From the NCBI GenBank assembly GCA_028706795.1, contig JAQTVK010000055.1, positions 1-6,605 on the forward strand: DNA of 6,605 bases. Reading direction: 5' to 3'. This DNA comes from Candidatus Omnitrophota bacterium. Lineage in GTDB: Bacteria > Omnitrophota > Gorgyraeia > Pluralincolimonadales > Pluralincolimonadaceae. Made by a program: the position numbers and the translations under genes. Positions 1-6,465 of this stretch are shown here, in pieces. Position 1 is the first letter of the stretch. Every line of letters begins with the position of its first letter. The notes beneath the pieces were generated by a model. The model made no database searches. It was not told where the DNA came from and saw nothing but the letters and a program-made list of their open reading frames with translations.

Positions 1-31
1 GTCAGCGGTTCAAGTCCGCTCGCCCCGACCA
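1..31 (+). tRNA. 3' part of a tRNA gene, probably tRNA-Pro (truncated by the window edge)
   Basis: Bases 4-8 (AGCGG) pair perfectly with 16-20 (CCGCT) around the 7-base loop TTCAAGT (9-15), a canonical T arm. Bases 21-27 (CGCCCCG) are the 3' strand of the acceptor stem, 28 is discriminator A, and CCA is encoded at 29-31. The missing 5' strand should read CGGGGCG, giving a C1-G72 end pair with A73. That combination is characteristic of bacterial tRNA-Pro, so proline is the likely identity. The anticodon lies outside the window, so this is an inference. The gene is on the same strand as the operon, and hom begins 39 nt after its CCA. Confidence 0.85.
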
Positions 32-35
32 TTTT

Positions 36-44
36 TGATATAAT
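36..44 (+). promoter_or_regulatory. Candidate extended -10 promoter for the hom operon
   Basis: The tRNA-hom gap contains TGATATAAT, an exact TGn-TATAAT extended -10 element for the housekeeping sigma factor. Extended -10 promoters can work without a good -35 box, and the -35 position here falls in the tRNA T/acceptor region with no match to TTGACA. Initiation about 7 nt downstream, near base 51, would leave a leader of roughly 20 nt before the preferred hom start. The gap is AT-rich, so chance is possible, and read-through from the tRNA promoter is the alternative. Confidence 0.5.
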
Positions 45-56
45 TATTTGAATAAC

Positions 57-62
57 AAGAGG
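57..62 (+). promoter_or_regulatory. hom ribosome binding site that decides between two ATGs
   Basis: AAGAGG (core GAGG at 59-62) ends 8 nt before the ATG at 71 but only 2 nt before the in-frame ATG at 65. The 8-nt spacing is normal for initiation and 2 nt is too short, so the start at 71 is preferred. Confidence 0.6.
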
Positions 63-70
63 TAATGAGA

Positions 71-1363
71 ATGGAGAAGATCAACGTAGGCCTGATAGGG
101 TTCGGGACCGTAGGTGTCGGCGTCGCGAAGGCGTTATTGCAGAAATCCGCCCAAATAGAGCGGCAGGTGGGCGCGCGAGTCGTGCTTAAGGTCATCTGCG
201 ATAACGATCTGCGCCGCAAAAGGAACATCAAGGTCAACAGGAAGCTTATGACCAGCGACGTCAACAAGGTCCTCGGGAATCCAAATATCGATATCGTAGT
301 TGAGCTCGTCGGAGGGATACATCCGGCCAAGGAATTCGTGCTTAAGGCTATAAAGAGCGGACAGCACGTCGTCACCGCCAATAAAGCCCTTATAACCGAA
401 CACGGCGAAGAGCTATTCGACGCGGCGAAGAAGGCGGGAGTAGATATCTTCTACGAAGCCTCGGTAGGCGGCGGCATACCCATAATCAAGTCTTTGCGTG
501 AAGGGCTCGTCGCGAACGAGATCGACACCATACTCGGCATAGTGAACGGCACCTCGAACTACATACTTTCGGCCATGGCCGAAGAGGAGCTGAGCTTCTC
601 CGATGCCCTCGAACAGGCGAAGAAGAAGGGATATGCCGAACGCAATCCGGCGCTAGACATCGGGGGTTACGATTCCGCGCACAAACTCGCTATCCTGACC
701 CTCCTCGGTTTCGGGAAGGCGGTAAAACTCAAGGATATTTACGTCGAAGGGATACTCGACATATCGCAGAACGATATCAGGTATGCCGACGAATTCGGCT
801 ACGCCATAAAACTCCTAGCGATCGCAAAAAGATGCGATAACGAGATAGAGGTAAGGGTGCATCCGACCCTCTTGTCGAAAGAGCACCTGCTCGCCAACGT
901 GAACGGCGTCTATAACGCCATCTATGTCCACGGGGACATGGTCGGCGGGACCCTCTTCTACGGGCGCGGGGCGGGACAGAACCCCGCGGCAAGCTCGGTT
1001 GTCGGAGATATAATCGACCTCGCCAGGAATTTAAGGTTCAATTCCGTCGGCAGGGTCCCGATCTACATGAAAAACGAATCGATAAAAAAGATAAGGAAGA
1101 TAGACGATATCGAGGCGAGTTATTATATCCGCATCTCATGCATCGACAAACCCGGTGTGCTCGCAAAGGTCGCCGGGATACTCGGCCGCCACAAGATATC
1201 GATAGCCAGCGTCGGACAGAAAGAAAGGCGCGCGGCGCGCATCGTCCCGGTCGTCATGATGACCCATGAGGCGAAAGAGAAGAACATGAGGCAGGCCCTT
1301 GAGGAGATAGACAGGATGGCGGCAATAAGGCGCAAGACCGTTGCGATAAGGGTAGAGAGATAA
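71..1363 (+). CDS. hom: Homoserine dehydrogenase with C-terminal ACT domain
   Basis: This cytoplasmic enzyme reduces aspartate-4-semialdehyde to homoserine with NAD(P)H, the branch point to threonine and methionine. Counting from the ATG at 71 (430 aa, typical for the monofunctional ACT-containing form), the Rossmann glycine motif GFGTVG is at residues 10-15 and TANKAL around 102-107, with K105. YEASVGGGIP lies at 128-137 and NGTSNYIL at 159-166. The family signature GYAERN-P...D..G.D...K spans about 187-205. Its E190, D201 and K205 align with the catalytic Glu, Asp and Lys of yeast homoserine dehydrogenase. An ACT domain (about 351-428, with DKPGVLAKVAGIL) suggests allosteric inhibition, probably by threonine. 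An in-frame ATG at 65 would add two residues, but the Shine-Dalgarno spacing favours 71. It is the first gene of the operon, and thrC follows after 1 nt. The enzyme has its own kinase-free architecture; it is not a ThrA-type fusion. Confidence 0.96.
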   Translation: MEKINVGLIGFGTVGVGVAKALLQKSAQIERQVGARVVLKVICDNDLRRKRNIKVNRKLMTSDVNKVLGNPNIDIVVELVGGIHPAKEFVLKAIKSGQHVVTANKALITEHGEELFDAAKKAGVDIFYEASVGGGIPIIKSLREGLVANEIDTILGIVNGTSNYILSAMAEEELSFSDALEQAKKKGYAERNPALDIGGYDSAHKLAILTLLGFGKAVKLKDIYVEGILDISQNDIRYADEFGYAIKLLAIAKRCDNEIEVRVHPTLLSKEHLLANVNGVYNAIYVHGDMVGGTLFYGRGAGQNPAASSVVGDIIDLARNLRFNSVGRVPIYMKNESIKKIRKIDDIEASYYIRISCIDKPGVLAKVAGILGRHKISIASVGQKERRAARIVPVVMMTHEAKEKNMRQALEEIDRMAAIRRKTVAIRVER

Positions 1364-1364
1364 T

Positions 1365-2432
1365 ATGATGTGGCGAGGATTGATAGACAAATACAGGAAA
1401 TACCTTCCTGTCACTTCCAGGACCCCGGTCATAACCTTAAACGAGGGGAATACCCCGCTTATCTATTCCTGTAACCTAAGCAATAAGCTCGGAAAAGGAT
1501 ATGATGTCTATTTGAAATTCGACGGGGCGAACCCGACCGGTTCGTTCAAGGACCGCGGCATGACCATGGCCGTATCGAAGGCTGTCGAGGAGGGTTCGAA
1601 GGCAATAATGTGCGCTTCGACCGGCAATACCTCGGCCTCTGCAGCTGCTTATGCGGCGCGTGCGGGCATCAAATGCATCGTCCTCATACCCGAGGGAAAG
1701 ATAGCGCTCGGAAAACTCGCCCAGGCGATAATCTACGGCGCCGAAGTGTTGGCCGTCAAAGGGAATTTCGATGAGGCGCTGGAACTCGTAAAAAATATTA
1801 CCGATAAATATCCGATAACCCTCGTCAATTCCCTAAACCCGTACAGGATAGAAGGACAGAAGACCGGCGCGTTCGAGATATGCGAAGCCCTCGAGTCCGG
1901 CCCCGACTACCATTTCATACCGGTCGGCAACGCGGGAAATATCACCGCGTACTGGAAGGGTTACAAGGAATACAAGCAGCATGGAAAGATAAAAGCGCTC
2001 CCGAAGATGATGGGTTTCCAGGCCGAGGGCGCTGCGCCTATCGTGAGGGGACATGTAATAGAGCATCCCGAGACCATCGCCACTGCGATAAGGATAGGCA
2101 ACCCCGCGAGTTGGGAAAAAGCTGAGGCGGCGCGTGATGAATCCGGCGGTACCATAGACATGGTCTCGGACAAAGAGATACTCGAGGCCTACAAATACAT
2201 CGCGATAAAGGAAGGGATATTCGCAGAGCCGGCTTCAGCCGCGTCAGTCGCGGGCCTGATGAAGATGATACGCAAGGGATCCTTCAAAAAGAAACCCGCG
2301 AAGAAGGTAAAAATCGTCTGTATCCTGACCGGGCACGGCCTAAAAGACCCGGACAGGGCCATTTCGACTTTAAGTAAACCAAAATCGGTCAAGGCCGATA
2401 TGAGATCGGTCCTGAAGGCGATAGGCCTATAA
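1365..2432 (+). CDS. thrC: Threonine synthase (PLP-dependent)
   Basis: This enzyme converts O-phosphohomoserine to threonine and phosphate, the last step of the pathway. At 355 aa it is the short bacterial form seen in Bacillus and Thermus, without the long extensions of the E. coli or plant enzymes. The PLP Schiff-base lysine is K62 in NPTGSFKDRGM (56-66). STGNTSASAAAYAARAG follows at 85-101. The phosphate-binding loop is GNAGN (188-192, in PVGNAGNITAYWKGY), and TGHGLKDP at 322-329 is the C-terminal motif whose Thr contacts the pyridine nitrogen. The stop of hom and this ATG are separated by 1 nt. A second ATG follows at once (1368), so the true start could be either. A weak purine stretch (AAGGG at 1348-1352, GAGAGA at 1355-1360) lies inside the end of hom, consistent with coupled translation. 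Related PLP fold-type II enzymes such as threonine deaminase are unlikely, given the intact synthase motifs and the context. Confidence 0.96.
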   Translation: MMWRGLIDKYRKYLPVTSRTPVITLNEGNTPLIYSCNLSNKLGKGYDVYLKFDGANPTGSFKDRGMTMAVSKAVEEGSKAIMCASTGNTSASAAAYAARAGIKCIVLIPEGKIALGKLAQAIIYGAEVLAVKGNFDEALELVKNITDKYPITLVNSLNPYRIEGQKTGAFEICEALESGPDYHFIPVGNAGNITAYWKGYKEYKQHGKIKALPKMMGFQAEGAAPIVRGHVIEHPETIATAIRIGNPASWEKAEAARDESGGTIDMVSDKEILEAYKYIAIKEGIFAEPASAASVAGLMKMIRKGSFKKKPAKKVKIVCILTGHGLKDPDRAISTLSKPKSVKADMRSVLKAIGL

Positions 2433-2436
2433 ATAG

Positions 2437-3636
2437 ATGAAATATATCGTCCTGGTCGGCGACGGCATGGCGGATTACCCGATCAATGAGCTGGGGAACA
2501 AGACACCTCTAGAGGCCGCCAAGATCCCGAACATGGATCTCATAGCCAAGAACGGGAGGGTGGGCTTGGTCCATACCATCCCGGAAGGTTTCGCGCCGGC
2601 TTCGGATGTCGCGAACCTCTCGATCATCGGTTATGACCCGGTGAAGTACTATTCGGGGCGGGGGCCGCTCGAGGCCGCTAACATGGGGATAAAGCTCGGT
2701 CCGGACGACATCGCATTCCGGTGCAACCTCGTCACTATAGACCGGGAACGGATGGCCGATTATTCGGCGGGGCACATAACCTCCGAAGAGGCAGCCACCT
2801 TAATTAAATTCCTTGATAAGAAGCTCGGCTCGGACAAGGTAAAATTTTACCCGGGCGTAAGTTACAGGCACCTGATGATAATCAGGGACGGGTCTTTGAA
2901 GGAGGCGCTACGCGCCACCGAGTGCGTGCCGCCGCACGACATAACCGGGATGCCGATAAAAGGCGGGCTCCCGAAAGGCCCGGGCGCAAAGTTCCTTGTA
3001 AAATTAATGGAAGACTCGAGGGCCATACTGCCCGGCCATGAAGTCAACCACGTCAGGATAGATTTGAAGGAGAACCCGGCCGATATGATATGGCTCTGGG
3101 GCCAGGGCGTCGAGACTAACATGCCGAAGTTCAGGGAGAAGTTCGGCGTCGACGGTTCGGTCATATCCGCGGTCGACCTGATAAAAGGCATCGGCAAGTC
3201 GATAGGGCTCAACGTCATAAACGTCCCGGGCGCGACCGGCTATTACGATACGAATTACCAGGGCAAGGCGCAATACGCGATAGATTCGCTCAAAGACAAA
3301 GATTTCGTCTTTGTGCATGTCGAGGCGGCAGATGAGGCGGGACATAACGGCGACCTGCGCGCCAAGATGGCGGCGATCGAGAACTTCGACAGGTTTATCG
3401 TCGGGGCTCTCCTTAATAAATTTAAAAAACAAGGTGATTTCAGGGTAATGGTCCTGCCGGACCATAATACCCCGGTATCGATCCGGACCCACACTGCCGA
3501 ACCGGTGCCGTTTGCGGTATTCGGGAAAGGGATAGAACCGAACAACGCCGCGGAATACAGCGAAGCGGCGGCGAAGGCGACCGGCTTTGCCTTCGGGCAC
3601 GGCCACGAGCTCATGGAATACTTCATGGGCAAATAA
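2437..3636 (+). CDS. apgM: Archaeal-type phosphoglycerate-mutase-like protein, probable alternative homoserine kinase
   Basis: The protein belongs to the alkaline phosphatase superfamily, in the cofactor-independent phosphoglycerate mutase family first seen in archaea. It has 399 aa, a normal length. The first metal-ligand motif is VGDGMAD (7-13, D9). The phospho-acceptor serine is most likely S56 in ASDVANLSIIGYDP (55-68). Further metal ligands are D299 and H303 in EAADEAGH, D342-H343 in LPDHNTP, and H352 in THTAEP. YSGRGPLEAA (72-81) and YPGVSYRH (138-145) are also typical. This subtype is the one curated as 'proposed homoserine kinase' (TIGR02535), often encoded beside threonine genes in bacteria that lack ThrB. 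Its place between thrC and lysC, with no GHMP-type thrB in view, supports phosphorylation of homoserine rather than glycolysis. The substrate is inferred. The gene starts 4 nt after thrC with no clear Shine-Dalgarno, suggesting coupled translation. The symbol reflects the family, not a proven activity. Confidence 0.9.
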   Translation: MKYIVLVGDGMADYPINELGNKTPLEAAKIPNMDLIAKNGRVGLVHTIPEGFAPASDVANLSIIGYDPVKYYSGRGPLEAANMGIKLGPDDIAFRCNLVTIDRERMADYSAGHITSEEAATLIKFLDKKLGSDKVKFYPGVSYRHLMIIRDGSLKEALRATECVPPHDITGMPIKGGLPKGPGAKFLVKLMEDSRAILPGHEVNHVRIDLKENPADMIWLWGQGVETNMPKFREKFGVDGSVISAVDLIKGIGKSIGLNVINVPGATGYYDTNYQGKAQYAIDSLKDKDFVFVHVEAADEAGHNGDLRAKMAAIENFDRFIVGALLNKFKKQGDFRVMVLPDHNTPVSIRTHTAEPVPFAVFGKGIEPNNAAEYSEAAAKATGFAFGHGHELMEYFMGK

Positions 3637-3637
3637 C

Positions 3638-3650
3638 AGGAGGAAGGCGG
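3638..3650 (+). promoter_or_regulatory. Strong ribosome binding site before a GTG start (lysC)
   Basis: A purine-rich AGGAGGAAGGCGG fills most of the 21-nt gap between apgM and lysC. AGGAGG ends 14 nt, and GGAAGG 10 nt, before the GTG at 3658. No ATG in this frame lies nearby, and translation from the GTG gives the expected aspartokinase N-terminus (SLIVQKYGGSSVA), so the GTG start is well supported. This is the clearest conventional ribosome binding site between genes in the window. Confidence 0.65.
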
Positions 3651-3657
3651 AATAAAA

Positions 3658-4884
3658 GTGGGATCACTAATAGTCCAAAAATACGGCGGCTCTTCTGTCG
3701 CGAATCCCGATAGGATCATAAACGTCGCCAAGCGCGTCGTGCGTTACAAAAAAGAGTGCCATGACGTCGTAGTTGTCGTGTCGGCGCTGGGCGACACTAC
3801 CGACGAGCTCATCGAACTGGCATACAACGTCACTGACGACCCGTCCGAGCGCGAGATGGACATGCTCATCTCGACAGGGGAACAGATATCGTGCGCCTTG
3901 CTGGCTATGGCCATCGAGAAGCTCGGCGAGCCCGCGATATCCTTTACCGGCGCGCAGGTCGGCATCATAACCGATACCTCGCACACTAAAGCCCGTATAT
4001 TGAATATATCCGCCGCGGACAGGATAAAGGAACAACTTAAGGAAGGCAAGGTCGTGGTGGTCGCCGGATTCCAGGGGATGAGCATAAAGAAGGAGATAAC
4101 CACCCTCGGCCGCGGGGGAAGCGACCTGACCGCGGTCGCACTCGCCAGCGCGCTCGGCGCGAAGATATGCGAGATATATACCGACGTCGACGGGGTGTAC
4201 ACCGCTGATCCGAGGATAGTCAAGAACGCCAAAAAACTTTCAAAGATAAGTTATGACGAGATGCTGGAACTTGCCTCACTGGGAGCGAAGGTGATGCAGG
4301 CGAGGTCCGTAGAATACGGCAAACGTTATGATATTCCCATACATGTCCGCTCGAGTTTCTCAAACGCTGAAGGGACTATAATCTGCAAGGAGGCAAAATC
4401 GATGGAGAAGATAGACGTAAGCGGAGTCGCGCTGCAAAAAGACGAGGCGAAGATAACCATCTGCGACGTCCCGGATAAACCGGGCATCGCGGCAACCATA
4501 TTCAAGGAATTAGGCGCGAATAATATCGTCATAGACATGATAGTCCAGAACGTGGGCCGGACCGGCACCACCGACGTCTCATTTACCGTCCTGACCGAGG
4601 ACCTCGCCAAGACCATGAAGGTCGCCAAGAAGGTCGCCAGGGAGATAGGCGCCGGAGAGGTCGTAAAGGACGAGAATATCGCCAAGATTTCGATAGTCGG
4701 CATCGGCATGAGGAGCCATGCCGGCATCGCGGCGCGGATGTTCAAGGCGCTGGCATCGAAGAAAATAAACATCGAGATGATATCGACATCCGAAATAAAG
4801 ATATCCTGCGTAATCGGGAAGAAACATGCGGAATTGGCGCTTAAGACGCTCCATGACGAATTTGACCTGAAGAAAGCAAAATAA
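3658..4884 (+). CDS. lysC: Aspartokinase, monofunctional, two ACT domains (alpha subunit)
   Basis: This enzyme phosphorylates aspartate to 4-phosphoaspartate with ATP, the entry to lysine, threonine and methionine synthesis. At 408 aa it matches the monofunctional Bacillus/Corynebacterium type. The N-terminal amino-acid kinase domain (about 1-245) shows VQKYGGSSVA (6-15), VVVVSALGDTTDEL (38-51), STGEQ (72-76), FQGM (138-141), TLGRGGSDLTA (149-159) and YTDVDGVYTADPR (174-186). SYDEMLELASLGAKV (198-212) and IHVRSSF (228-234) close the domain. Two ACT domains follow (about 265-335 with DVPDKPGIAATIF, and 343-405 with STSEIKISCVI). They resemble the enzymes inhibited jointly by lysine plus threonine, which would suit a threonine operon; that regulation is inferred. 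The start is GTG, preceded by a strong Shine-Dalgarno. An internal in-frame start at codon 249 probably also yields a separate beta subunit. cimA follows after 11 nt. Confidence 0.96.
   Translation: MGSLIVQKYGGSSVANPDRIINVAKRVVRYKKECHDVVVVVSALGDTTDELIELAYNVTDDPSEREMDMLISTGEQISCALLAMAIEKLGEPAISFTGAQVGIITDTSHTKARILNISAADRIKEQLKEGKVVVVAGFQGMSIKKEITTLGRGGSDLTAVALASALGAKICEIYTDVDGVYTADPRIVKNAKKLSKISYDEMLELASLGAKVMQARSVEYGKRYDIPIHVRSSFSNAEGTIICKEAKSMEKIDVSGVALQKDEAKITICDVPDKPGIAATIFKELGANNIVIDMIVQNVGRTGTTDVSFTVLTEDLAKTMKVAKKVAREIGAGEVVKDENIAKISIVGIGMRSHAGIAARMFKALASKKINIEMISTSEIKISCVIGKKHAELALKTLHDEFDLKKAK
4387..4393 (+). promoter_or_regulatory. Internal ribosome binding site for an aspartokinase beta subunit
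   Basis: AAGGAGG, a full 7-base complement to the usual 3' end of 16S rRNA, lies inside lysC and ends 8 nt before the in-frame ATG at 4402. It is a better match than any ribosome binding site between the genes of this window. The bases also encode Lys-Glu-Ala, so coincidence is possible, but spacing, frame and domain position all agree with the known lysC beta starts. Confidence 0.65.
4402..4884 (+). CDS. Aspartokinase beta subunit from in-frame internal start within lysC
   Basis: From the internal ATG (codon 249 of lysC, in the sequence KSMEKIDVSGVAL) the same frame encodes a 160-aa product holding only the two ACT domains. In Bacillus subtilis aspartokinase II and Corynebacterium glutamicum LysC, an internal start at almost the same place (near codons 246-250) gives a beta subunit of about 160-170 aa. 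It assembles with the full-length alpha chain and takes part in feedback control. Here the ideal Shine-Dalgarno, 8-nt spacing, correct frame and boundary position reproduce that design. The product would bind effector amino acids and have no kinase activity of its own. Evidence is from sequence only; many aspartokinases of this class are annotated without the second product. Confidence 0.6.
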   Translation: MEKIDVSGVALQKDEAKITICDVPDKPGIAATIFKELGANNIVIDMIVQNVGRTGTTDVSFTVLTEDLAKTMKVAKKVAREIGAGEVVKDENIAKISIVGIGMRSHAGIAARMFKALASKKINIEMISTSEIKISCVIGKKHAELALKTLHDEFDLKKAK

Positions 4885-4895
4885 AGGCAAATAGA

Positions 4896-6464
4896 ATGAA
4901 AGACGTGAAATTATACGATACGACGCTCCGCGACGGGGCGCAGACCGAGGGGATCTCATATTCGGTGAACGACAAGCTGCGCATCGCAGAGAAGCTTGAC
5001 GACCTCGGCGTCCATTATATCGAGGGCGGATGGCCGGGGTCCAACCCGAAGGATATGGCGTTCTTCAAGGCCGCAAAGAAACTTAAATTGAAAAATTCCG
5101 AGATCGTAGCTTTCGGCTCGACGCGCCGCGCGAACACAGCCATCGGCAGGGATGCCATCGTCCGCGGGCTGCTGGATTCGGGCACAAAACATATCACTAT
5201 CTTCGGCAAGTCATGGGACCTGCATGTCAGGGACGTCTTCAGGGTACCGCTTGAGGAGAACCTGAAGATGATCTCGGAGACAGTCTCATACCTGAAATCA
5301 AAGGGGAAGACCATATTCTATGACGCGGAGCATTTTTTTGACGGATACAAGAGCAACCCCGAATATTCACTAAGGACCCTGTTCGCCGCGCGCGACGCGG
5401 GTGCTGACTGCGTCATCCTTTGCGACACGAACGGCGGGACCATAACTTCCGATTTCGTCGAGATCGTAAAAGATGTCCTGGCGAAACTCGACTGTCCCGT
5501 AGGCATCCATTGCCACAATGATTGCGATATGGCCGTGGCAAATTCCGTCGCTGCCGTCCAGGCGGGATGCACGCAGGTCCAGGGCACATTTAACGGTTAC
5601 GGCGAACGCTGCGGGAACGCGAACCTCGTCTCGGTCATCGGTAACCTGAAACTCAAGCTCGGCATCGACTGCATCAGCAGCGCGAAACTGAAGGAACTGA
5701 CCGAGGTTTCGCGTTTTATTGCCGAGACCAGCAACGTAAAACAGCAGGAAAACCAGCCGTTTGTGGGTAACAGCGCCTTTACCCATAAGGCGGGGGTCCA
5801 CATCAACGCGATAATGAAAAACCCGGTCACATACGAGCATCTCGACCCGCACCTGGTCGGGAACAAGAGGAGGCTTTTGGTGTCCGAGCTTTCCGGCAAG
5901 AGCTCTATCCTGCTCAAGGCCGAGGCGCTCGAGCTTGACCTCAACCTGACGAAAGAGGCGCCCAAGACCAAGAAGATCCTGCAACTCCTGCAGAAACTTG
6001 AGCATGAGGGCTATCATTTTGAGGCTGCGGAAGGCTCGCTCGAACTCCTGTTGAAGCGCGCTTTCAATAAATACAAAAAGTTCTTTGAGCTCGAAGGGTT
6101 CAAGGTAGTGACCGAACATAAAGGCAATAAGCTGGTCTCAGAGGCGACGATCAAACTTAAGGTGAACAAGGTCGAGGAACATACCGCCGCCGAGGGCGAC
6201 GGCCCTATCAACGCCCTTGATAACGCGCTGCGCAAGGCGCTCCTGGAATTCTATCCGGCTTTGGCCGAGATGCACCTCTCCGACTTTAAGGTCCGCGTCC
6301 TTGAAGAGAAAGCCGGTACCGCGGCAAAGGTCCGCGTCCTTATCCAGTCGCAGGACGCAAAGGATTCATGGTGGACTATCGGCGTATCCGAGAACATCAT
6401 CGAGGCGTCATGGAACGCGCTTGTCGATTCTATCGAATATAAACTGCTCAAAGACCGTAAATAA
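4896..6464 (+). CDS. cimA: (R)-citramalate synthase (LeuA-like)
   Basis: This enzyme condenses acetyl-CoA with pyruvate to (R)-citramalate, the first step of the threonine-independent route to 2-oxobutyrate and isoleucine. The 522-aa length is usual for this type. A DRE-TIM (HMGL-like) barrel occupies about 3-270, with YDTTLRDGAQTEG at 7-19 (R12 and metal ligand D13) and IEGGWPGSNPKD at 42-53, a hallmark of the citramalate synthase group. The metal-binding IHCHND is at 204-209 (H205, H207), and GERCGNANL at 236-244 supplies the Asn ligand. FTHKAGVHINA (296-306) carries the conserved His pair. The LeuA-type dimer/allosteric domain covers about 385-518, including KVRVLEEKAGTAAKVRVLI, and implies feedback control, probably by isoleucine. 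AAAGG (4883-4887) ends 8 nt before the ATG. 2-Isopropylmalate or homocitrate synthase are the alternatives; the motif set and neighbours favour citramalate. Confidence 0.93.
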   Translation: MKDVKLYDTTLRDGAQTEGISYSVNDKLRIAEKLDDLGVHYIEGGWPGSNPKDMAFFKAAKKLKLKNSEIVAFGSTRRANTAIGRDAIVRGLLDSGTKHITIFGKSWDLHVRDVFRVPLEENLKMISETVSYLKSKGKTIFYDAEHFFDGYKSNPEYSLRTLFAARDAGADCVILCDTNGGTITSDFVEIVKDVLAKLDCPVGIHCHNDCDMAVANSVAAVQAGCTQVQGTFNGYGERCGNANLVSVIGNLKLKLGIDCISSAKLKELTEVSRFIAETSNVKQQENQPFVGNSAFTHKAGVHINAIMKNPVTYEHLDPHLVGNKRRLLVSELSGKSSILLKAEALELDLNLTKEAPKTKKILQLLQKLEHEGYHFEAAEGSLELLLKRAFNKYKKFFELEGFKVVTEHKGNKLVSEATIKLKVNKVEEHTAAEGDGPINALDNALRKALLEFYPALAEMHLSDFKVRVLEEKAGTAAKVRVLIQSQDAKDSWWTIGVSENIIEASWNALVDSIEYKLLKDRK

Positions 6465-6465
6465 T

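Noticed and set aside
1..31. tRNA 3' end as an attachment site for an integrated element
   Set aside because: The genes after it are core biosynthetic genes with uniform codon style, there is no integrase, and no second copy of the tRNA end is seen in the window.
32..36. TTTTT after the tRNA as an intrinsic terminator
   Set aside because: The only upstream hairpin is the tRNA T arm, separated from the T run by the acceptor strand and CCA; five T residues alone are not enough.
32..64. Lysine riboswitch, T-box or threonine/isoleucine attenuator ahead of hom
   Set aside because: The gap is only 33 nt before the first possible ATG and shows no hairpin or leader peptide rich in Thr or Ile codons.
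2899..2905. AAGGAGG inside apgM as a possible internal ribosome binding site
   Set aside because: No in-frame ATG, GTG or TTG follows at usable spacing, and it lies within the catalytic region. It shows that AAGGAGG can arise by chance from Lys-Glu codons, which tempers the lysC beta claim.
3004..3606. 200-codon open frame on the minus strand inside apgM
   Set aside because: It lies entirely antisense to a well-conserved gene, has an arginine/valine-rich composition expected from the complement of GC-rich codons, and shows no recognisable motif.
5370..6119. 249-codon open frame on the minus strand inside cimA
   Set aside because: It is the antisense shadow of a conserved coding sequence; leucine/glutamate-rich low-information translation and no family resemblance.
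6288..6341. 15-bp direct repeat AAGGTCCGCGTCCTT at 6288-6302 and 6327-6341
   Set aside because: Both copies encode Lys-Val-Arg-Val-Leu, part of a repeated motif usual in the LeuA-type regulatory domain; identical codons explain it without any DNA-level role.
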